From: Vombatus ursinus
Lineage: Eukaryota > Chordata > Mammalia > Diprotodontia > Vombatidae
Length of the DNA stretch: 64,000 bases
Assembly: GCF_900497805.2 (NCBI RefSeq)
Contig: NW_020954548.1
Span: 4,704,224-4,768,223 of the forward strand
Direction of reading: 5' to 3'
Position numbers and translations under genes: made by a program. How positions within the stretch are numbered: the first letter of the stretch is position 1; every line of letters starts with the position of its first letter. Of this stretch, positions 56,862 to 64,000 are shown piece after piece. The notes beneath the pieces were generated by a model that was not told where the DNA came from, searched no databases, and saw only the letters and a program-made list of their open reading frames with translations.

Positions 56862-56992
56862 ACATATATATATAATATATAAAATTTTTCTGTTTAGTAA
56901 TTTTGGTTTCCACGTATATGTATATACAGACATATATCTGCATGTATATATACATATAAGTACATTTATATATCTGTGTATGTATGTATAAG
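56862..56992. repeat. TA/TATG-rich low complexity
   Basis: Alternating TATATA and TATGTA units, interrupted by about 40 bases of ordinary sequence. Confidence 0.8.
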
Positions 56993-57101
56993 CCCTAGCT
57001 AAAACAATACTCCAAGCATAAATACAATTATATTTAGAAACTCTTAGCAGGGATTTACTGAAATGAATGAATATCAGAATTAAAATGGAAGAAAAGAAAG
57101 A

Positions 57102-57378
57102 AAGGAATTAGCATTTATTAAGTGTCCACTATACACCAGGTACCATGCTAAGTGTTTTACAAATATCATCTTATTTGGTCTTGACAACAACTTTTTTAAG
57201 TGGATATATTATTTATACCTATTTCTATATGAGGAAACTGATGAAAAGGGAGGTTGTGTTAACCCAGGTTAAGGTTAAGCCCAGGATCTCATAGCTAGTA
57301 AATTTCTGAGTTTGGTTTTTAACTCAGATCTTAATGACTCCAGGTCCAGCACTCTACCAACTGTACTACCTAGCACAC
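57102..57378 (-). mobile_element. MIR-type SINE, antisense, full length
   Basis: 'AGCATTTATTAAGTGTCCAC', 'CAGGTACCATGCTAAGTG', 'TACAAATATCATCTTATTTGG', 'GAGGAAACTGATG', 'GCCCAGGATCTCATAGC' and 'CAGCACTCTACCAACTG'. Confidence 0.82.
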
Positions 57379-57424
57379 TAGAAAGGGATTTTACAGGTTA
57401 CACTTTTCAATAGCTATAATCATT

Positions 57425-57740
57425 AGGATGGTTTTCCTTAAATTCAGCTGAAATTTGTCTTTCTGAATCTTTCTTCTACTCTCTGATGCAATTAGAAAGT
57501 GTTTAATCTCTCTTCCATAAACATTTCTTCAAATACTTCTGAAGGTTTACTAAATTTATGTGCACCCTACTTCTCCAGTCTAAATATCCTCAGTTTTTTT
57601 CGACTTATCTCTCTACACAATGGGTCATCAATCTACTCCCAATCCTGATCCTCTTCCTCTGAGGATGCTACAGCTTGTCCACTTCATTCCAAAATTTGAT
57701 CTGACTCATGTATATTGGTAGCATCAGCTTTCTCGATCTC
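57425..57740 (-). mobile_element. CR1/L3 LINE fragment, antisense
   Basis: 'CAGCTGAAATTTGTCTTTCTG', 'CTTCTCCAGTCTAAATATCC', 'CTCAGTTTTTTTCGACTTATC', 'CTCCCAATCCTGATCCTC' and 'CATTCCAAAATTTGATCTGAC' match antisense CR1-group text. Confidence 0.68.
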
Positions 57741-60700
57741 AATCCAGCCGAAGTTGATGCTAGCTTTAAAAAAATTGTTTTGAGTTTTTGTACAAACAGT
57801 TGAGCTTCTTCTACTGAAACGTCTATATCTTCTTAAAGCAAATTTTCATCTCTATCCAAAACAACCTCTCAAATTTATATGACAAGTGGACTTTTTTAAT
57901 TGTGTGGAACTTTGTAATGATCTTTATTGAATTTAATAGACTTAGCCCCCCACCTTTTTTTTTTCTGGCCAAGATCTAAATCTTGCAAAGATGATTTTAG
58001 TACCTTAGTCATCTTGCTTTATAGTGCTCATCGTATGGATTAGCACAAAGATACTTGTGACTTAAACACTAACATCTGAAGTAGACAATATAGAAAAAAT
58101 AAATAAATTCTGTGAAGAACTTAACAAGATCCTCCCAACCAACTTATTTCCCTATGACTTAACTATGAAAATGGATAATGAATAATATGTTGCATTCAAG
58201 ATCTAGAAGTTTAAGGAATCTAAATGTTTATAGCCTCCTCAAAAAAGTCATATAAAGATTTCATTATATTCTTTTAAATAAGAGTATCTAAATGGTAGGA
58301 GACATAGAAAATGTCAAATGTTCCAAAAATAAATGAAACATACTACATATAACAACCAGGAAACAATATTATTACTGATCTGGTAGTTACTCTCATCTTA
58401 ACTACTCCATTCAAATGGTGCAAAATACTAGGCAAATATCACAAAGGCCAAAATCAATACCAAATTAAAAGAATGAATAAAAATGAGAATTCACTATGCA
58501 CTGATAAGAACTATGATCTATACTATTTAAAGAAATTAATGAATGCATAAAAATGGAAAATGCATAGTAGGTATTAATCATATTTAATTTTACTGTTTCT
58601 CAGAAAAAAAATCACTGATATGGAAAGATGGCCAAAATGATAGAGCAAAAAAAAAAAAACATATAAATCACCTCAAATAGCAAATATTTGTTTTATGCAC
58701 CATAAAACTCTTGCAACCAAGGGATACAATGGCTTAGAGTACAGGATCATTGATGGATACCATGAAGGGAAATGATAGAAGATTATAAGCAATTATCACT
58801 TTGTAAACTGGATACAAAAATTTGGAGGGATGGGGAGGCAGGATATATAACGTGAGAGCTGTGTGAGATGTTATATCTAAATGCAGCTCCTATACCTCAC
58901 TTCTAAAAAGAGAAAACTCAACAAAAACAAAACAATACATGCACCAAAGAAAGTAAAAGAATAACAAAAAAATAAAGAAGTGGAAAGCAAACCTCCTAAG
59001 GAAAATCACACAGGAAAACCAGGAAATACATGTGGAAAATAAGAACTTATGATACAAGACTGTGGATTAAAAGAATACAAAGAAAAATCTTAAGAAGAGA
59101 AAAATGATTCTGCAATTAGATTCACATAAATATAATAACTAGAAATAGTTTAAAATGTTATAAAAGAATCAAAGTAGGAGATAAAGAGTGAAAAGAGAAT
59201 CATAATAGACAAATTTTAAAATGCAATTAATTATTCAGAGTAAAAGTTGGATAAAGTTAATAAAACAGTAGACTTAATGAAAGAGAAAGGAAGAGCCTAT
59301 ATTTGTATGTATATATTCAAATATACAAATATGCATACACATGTGTTTGTGTGTGTATGTATGAATATATATGTGTGTCTGTGTCTGTATATATATATAT
59401 GGAGAGAGAGACAAAGACAGAGAGAGAAAGAGAGAGGCACAAAAATTAGGAATTAGTTTGGGGGTTGAGTATGACTCTAGAAACAAAATCAACTGTCCTC
59501 AAAGACTGAGTTTGATGAGATAATCTAATGTTCATTGTCTTGGAAAGGGCATGATTAAATAAAAAGCTTCAAAACTGTATTTCAGAAAATCATGCATGAA
59601 AATTGCCTGGCTGTATGAAAATTAGAGGTCAAAGTGTAGCTCATAGTGGTGCATTTGTTGGGGGTCAGTGAATGCAAATATTGTTGTCATGCTTCAGAAC
59701 TTGCCTAAGGAAATATATCCCTAATGTCCAGAAGAAGAAAATTCACATACCAAAAAACTCCAGTCAGAATCAATAGATACTTATTATCAGTGAAAAAGAA
59801 AGGAAAGACTAGAACATACCTCCACAAAGCAGAAGAAAACAGCTTAAACCCAAAAACAACTTATGATGAAAATGTGATCATAATTCTAAAGGTATAAAAA
59901 TCACTGATTTTTAAGCATTCCTTTTGAAATAGCTGAGTAAAATAAAAAATGCAAATATAATGGACCAAAGAAGCTTATGTAAGTTAAAGGAGGACAAACA
60001 GATTTGAAGGGCTAGGGGTTGGATATGTGGTTACCTATGCAAAGAAAAGAAGATTCTGTATTTCCTTAGGATGTATAGTCTATGGATCAATGAACCATCA
60101 GCCTAGATAATTGGAAGGAAATTTTCTAGGAAAGGAAAGTTGGAGCCATGGTAGGCACATGTTAAGTCTATGTTTACTGTATAGTAGGTCTGACCAAATT
60201 TCTATGCAAGAAAGTATAAAAAATGTGGTATTTAAGGTTTAAAAAAATAAATCTTCTTATCATGCATAACAGTACCTGGAATGAAATTCTCAAAAACTAT
60301 TAAATTTGACAGAAATCTATGGAGAATAAGAAAATCCTTGTTAGAATAAGAAGCATTCAAAATATGACAAGAGAGATGATCAAGGATTGTGAATCTGTGC
60401 TTGCCTTTCAAGTTGTCAGAGAGTAGTGGATTTTTTTTCTTATATGATATAAAGAAAGCTCTCAAGGGAAGCCACAAAACCAAAGTCTTTAAAGAGGGAA
60501 ATAGATGTTCCCTTTTGCAGAAGTGGGTAATGGAATACACAGAAGGAGAAAAAAAAAAAACAAAGCTATTGACAAAAGGAAAAATTATCTGTATTAAAAA
60601 AAAAATCCCAAGCATCACATTTGTACATCACTATTTGTAACTTACAGGTGTGGACTAGTCTAGTTTTTTTGTCTAGTGATTGGAGAATTGCTGAATAAAT

Positions 60701-61950
60701 TGGTTTCAAGGGAATTGAAACCTAAAACAATTAAGCAGTATGAGAGAATACCTAGCTGTTCTCCATAAATTAAAGTCAGGAAACCCAGATTAACTACATA
60801 TCAAGATCATGAAACAACTGATAAGTAAGATGCTTTGGCCTCTCTCAAAGAAATCTAAAAGATCCTCAAAAATAGGGTTAAGTGATAACTGGACTGGTGT
60901 TTTGAAGCAAGTCTGATAAAAATGAGTCTGTTAGTTCAGGCTAGAAATTGAAACAATAGAAAACACTTGCAGACCATCTAACATTTAACAGCAACAAAGG
61001 GTTTATTTAAAAGTAAAATGGTAATAATACTCAGTAAGGATGCAACATTGATTCAAGTTGCCCAGAGTTGCTCCCATGCTTCCCTATTTGCCATGGTAAC
61101 ATAGTAACATACTTAGTCAGTAGCATGTCAAGCCTAAGAAGAATCATTCTTGAACTTTTGGACTTACACTACCAGGAAGCTATGTCAACTGGTCAGGGTC
61201 TTAACCCCTTGTGCCATTTTAGTCTGAAGCACAATTACATTGACTTTTAGGGAAGATCTTTTTTTTTTATTGGTCTGTGAAGTAGGGACCTAAGTAGATG
61301 CTGCTCCTAATATAACTGGAAAAGTGAGAAAAAAAAGTATTCTGACTTTCAACGAAATACAGAGTACTATGAAAGCTACCAGAGAAGTCATCTAAAAAAA
61401 AACAAGTGACAGCTGCCACAAAATAAGGGGTCAATACTCTGACTCTTTGGACCATTTGGACACTAGGAGCTTTGAGTCAGATGCCAGGTTGATAAAACTT
61501 CCTCACCCCTTACTGAGGGATACAGTTCTTTGTGACTCTAAAGGCAGCTTTCTATTTACTATAATACAATTAAAAATAAACCAAAAAAAAGGATAAGATA
61601 TTAAGTGAATTTCTTTATAACTCTAAATTTTTTTAAACTGTTGATCAAATAAATATTAAAATAGAAAGTTCTGGGAATGACATATTGTTAGACAAAAATA
61701 ATTTTCTAATTGTACTTTGAGTGGCATATTAAAAAAATACTAATATAAAGAACTGTAGATGATAATGTAAAATCTATTGAACAATGTGATTGACATATGC
61801 CTATACTTTTTTAAGGTTGTTTATCTTCATCATTTTTATTTTTGCTCCAGCTTTTTCACAAGGAAAAAAATTTGATTGGCCTGTCAAGTTTTAGTTGTAT
61901 TTTTGTTGTATTTTAGTTTTTTGTTGTTGTATTTAGTTGTATTTCTATGG
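57741..61950. other. Unassigned AT-rich sequence
   Basis: About 4.2 kb, A-rich on the plus strand, with a TA/TG then GA microsatellite at about 59300-59437. It may be an ancient LINE, since A-rich text around 58900-59230 and 59700-59900 would suit one, but no family landmark is certain. The longest frames (128 codons at 60232-60618 minus; 83 codons at 60389-60640 plus) have no recognisable domain. Confidence 0.35.
59300..59437. repeat. TA/TG then GA microsatellite
   Basis: Alternating TATGTG units followed by GAGAGACAAAGAC-type units. Confidence 0.88.
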
Positions 61951-61954
61951 CAAC

Positions 61955-62095
61955 TCTGGGGGAAGTGGAAGGGGAAGAAAAAGAGGAAGGGGAAAAGGAT
62001 GAAGAGAAAGAGAGAAAGGGGAAAGAGAGAAGAGAGAAATATACCAATGGAAATAGAGATACAAAAGGGAGACAGAAATGAGAGAAAAGAAACAG
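61955..62095. repeat. Polypurine tract
   Basis: G/A-rich GGAAGAAAAAGAGG-type sequence. It produces a Lys/Arg/Glu-rich frame that is not a gene. Confidence 0.88.
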
Positions 62096-62149
62096 AGACT
62101 TGCCTTCACCTAATTGAATTTCTAATGTCTTTTTTTTCCATAGTAGTAT

Positions 62150-62294
62150 TTTTTTGTTTTTTGTTTTTCTGCAAGGCAATTGGGGTTGTGACTTGCCCAG
62201 GGTCACACAGCTGTGTGTCTGAGGCCAGATCTGAACTCAGGTCCTCCTGACTCCAGGGCCGGTGCTCTATCCAATGAACCATCTAGCTTCCTCC
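62150..62294 (-). mobile_element. CORE-SINE, short form
   Basis: Antisense head 'CCAATGAACCATCTAGCTTCC' type, 'CTGAACTCAGGTCCTCCTGAC', 'GGGTCACACAGCTGTGTG' and a T-rich left edge. A run of C sits at the head junction (62292-62304). Confidence 0.9.
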
Positions 62295-62299
62295 CCCCC

Positions 62300-62490
62300 C
62301 CCCATAGTAATATTTAGAGATAGAAGAGAACTTAAGAAGCTATGTTGTCCAGTCACTTCATTTTACAGATGAATTAACTAAGGATAATAGAATTTGAGAG
62401 ATTTTTCCAATGCCTCATAGGTAGTAAGTAGCAAAATCACCATTTGAATTAAGACCCATCTGATTCCAAATTCAGTGTCTTCTCCTGCTG
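62300..62490 (-). mobile_element. Old CORE-SINE remnant
   Basis: 'GAAGCTATGTTGTCCAGTCAC', 'TTCATTTTACAGATGAATTAAC', 'GCCTCATAGGTAGTAAG' and 'CTGATTCCAAATTCAGTGTC' match the ancient antisense SINE also seen at 13738-13905. Confidence 0.62.
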
Positions 62491-63850
62491 TTGTCTCACA
62501 CCCTCTGGGCTCACTCATGGAACTCTCACTTCCAAAAGAAGGTTAAGGCTCCATAAGGCAATTTATCACTTCTCTTCTAAAAGTTCTATGGGTTACTTTA
62601 GGTGTATGGAGTAGTTTTCTGAAACAATTGCTCATGAGCCCCAATCTAATATATTCCTTTTTTTTTGCCAGCCAGTAAAAATTGATAATAATAAAGACTC
62701 TTAGAAAGAGGTACTTATTGAGATGATAGAATATTAAGAATTAATTGGTACAAAAAATAATGTAGCTTAGAGTCTGATACATTCTGTCCCAGAATTAGAG
62801 AGTCCAGAGGAAAATGAATCAAGCTTAAAGACACTAAGGGTGGCCAAAGGGTAACTTACAAATCCTAGATATAGGAAGTCCCTTTCTCCCTTTGTTGAGT
62901 TTTCATATTAGTTTCTTTTGGATAGGTGTATTTCACTTCTCCCCTGGGATTCAATGTCAGGGACAACTGTAGGACACTAAAGATACAAGTCATTGACCTG
63001 AAGAGGTCATGTTTCCTAGAATTGACTTTCTTCAGTGTCTCAGTTTCCATAGGAATGCATTATTTTCTACTGGTTCATTCTCTTTGAGGATTCAATCAAG
63101 GGGGAAGGTAAAGGGGTGGGTGAAACTTCCACAAGGCTCATTTCCCATCATTCACGCATTGTATCCCTCTCGCTAAAATTTCAGTCTTGAAGCAGTTGTT
63201 GGAATGGTCCTGTTGGAATCTCAATTTCTGATAATCATAGTCCTAATGGTAAGTCAAATTCTTTCAACCATTTCTAGTGCATTTGATAATCTTATTTCAT
63301 TCAATGGATTGAAACACTTCATTAATTCCCAATTTAATTAACTTATTTGTTTATACCTGGTTCATGCCTTTGACTAATTTATTCTCTAATCCTGGAGGTG
63401 TTTTCATTTGATAAAGATATCAAGACATATAATTTTTCATCCATGATATTAATTGGGATTAGGTGCATTTAAAACATGCTTTTGACACTACCATTTAAGT
63501 ATCTTTCATATTTCTGATTGACTATACTGTTAAACTGATTATTGAAGAAAAATTCCATAGAACTTCTTGTAACTACGTAGAACCTAGGGAGGGGTAGAGA
63601 TCTACAATCTTCCCATTCTAATAAGGCTTCAGTTAAATCTCCTGGGTGCTTTCTGGATCTGAGTAGATCTGCTTTGCTGATTTTGATTTATAGTCCCAAG
63701 TGTATAATCCCTTCCCCTAGAAATGTCTATTTTATTTTAGCCACATTTGTAAATTTTAGCTAATTATGTTATACCCACATGGACTGAAACTGTCTTTTCT
63801 GGAATCTCTTAAAATTACATGGAATAGAAGGATACTAAAGACAAAAATAT
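62491..63850. other. Unassigned sequence
   Basis: No repeat family or coding signal recognised. Confidence 0.4.
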
Positions 63851-63851
63851 G

Positions 63852-64000
63852 GGTTGCATAGTAGAATGGATGAAGGACCATTCCAAGAATCAGGAAGACC
63901 TAAGTTAAAGTTATGACATATAATTGCTAAGTGATTGTAGACAAATTACTTCAACTCAGTGTCCCCTCCAAAATACTCAAAGCTTAGATCTTGCTGAAGA
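63852..64000 (+). mobile_element. MIR/THER-type SINE, cut by the window end
   Basis: 'GCATAGTAGAATGGATGAAGG', 'AATCAGGAAGACCTAAG' and 'AATTACTTCAACTCAGTGTCC' form the head and middle. The 3' end lies outside. Confidence 0.65.

Noticed and set aside
60232-60618. 128-codon minus-strand frame
   Set aside because: It is AT-rich, Phe/Leu/Lys-biased, without known motif or exon-like neighbours, and its length is not surprising for 64 kb of AT-rich DNA.
57741-61950. Ancient LINE covering the whole A-rich interval
   Set aside because: Composition is suggestive, but I found no family landmark to support it, so it is left unassigned.
61876-62250. 124-codon plus-strand frame rich in Lys, Arg and Glu
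   Set aside because: It is a polypurine tract running into an antisense SINE, with no domain or homologue recognised.

Overview
The window looks like intergenic or intronic DNA from a marsupial (metatherian) genome. It is AT-rich and packed with mammal-specific retroelements. These include L1 and half-L1 (HAL1-like) LINEs, ancient L2 and CR1/L3 LINEs, an RTE 3' end carrying a C2H2 zinc finger, and tRNA-headed CORE-SINEs (MIR/THER and Mar1/Mon1/WSINE-like). The mix of marsupial-type L1/HAL1 tails, RTE-tailed SINEs and 'GGCAGCTAGGTGG'-type CORE-SINEs is what points to Metatheria. I cannot tell the species. All repeat assignments come from remembered consensus sequence, not from a search.

I find no intact host protein-coding gene, exon set or functional RNA gene. 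The only host-gene sequences are a dead processed pseudogene of ribosomal protein S26 (38129-38560, minus) and a tRNA-Asp-like pseudogene (47418-47490, minus). Every long open frame examined is LINE coding remnant, antisense of the pseudogene, or low-complexity sequence. I recognised no endogenous retrovirus, CRISPR array or operon.

Layout: 1-4757, two minus-strand ORF1-bearing L1/HAL1-like elements, one cut by the other and by SINEs. 4758-9090, mostly unassigned sequence plus MIR and L2. 9090-11270, a CR1/L3 remnant split by an L1 with a perfect 15-bp target-site duplication (TSD) and by a hAT-like piece. 12-16 kb, SINEs, a CR1/L3 reverse-transcriptase remnant, L2 and L1 tails. 16-21.8 kb, L1, HAL1-like and L2. 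22-25 kb and 26.3-29.9 kb, mainly unassigned. 25.1-26.3 kb, an L1 with TSD. 29968-32773, the best-preserved HAL1-like element, with 5' UTR, ORF1 and tail but no ORF2. 33-37 kb, small fragments and a large microsatellite. 37.4-39.0 kb, an L2 with the RPS26 pseudogene and a SINE nested inside. 39-47 kb, old L2/L1 pieces and unassigned DNA. 47.36-49.5 kb, a multi-layer nest: L2, then a tRNA-Asp/RTE chimaera and a HAL1-like element, then a SINE inside the latter. 50.7-53.2 kb, a long minus-strand L2. 54.8-56.1 kb, an L1 inside an L1 with a microsatellite tail. 57.8-62.1 kb, AT-rich unassigned. 62.1-64 kb, SINEs and unassigned.

The most interesting signals are structural. First, a recurrent non-autonomous L1 architecture (ORF1, purine-rich spacer, ORF2 C-terminus or none) appears in several copies, one with a duplicated tail module. 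Second, an antisense tRNA-Asp is joined to an RTE 3' end between one pair of TSDs. Third, microsatellites lie inside LINE TSDs and so grew from LINE tails.
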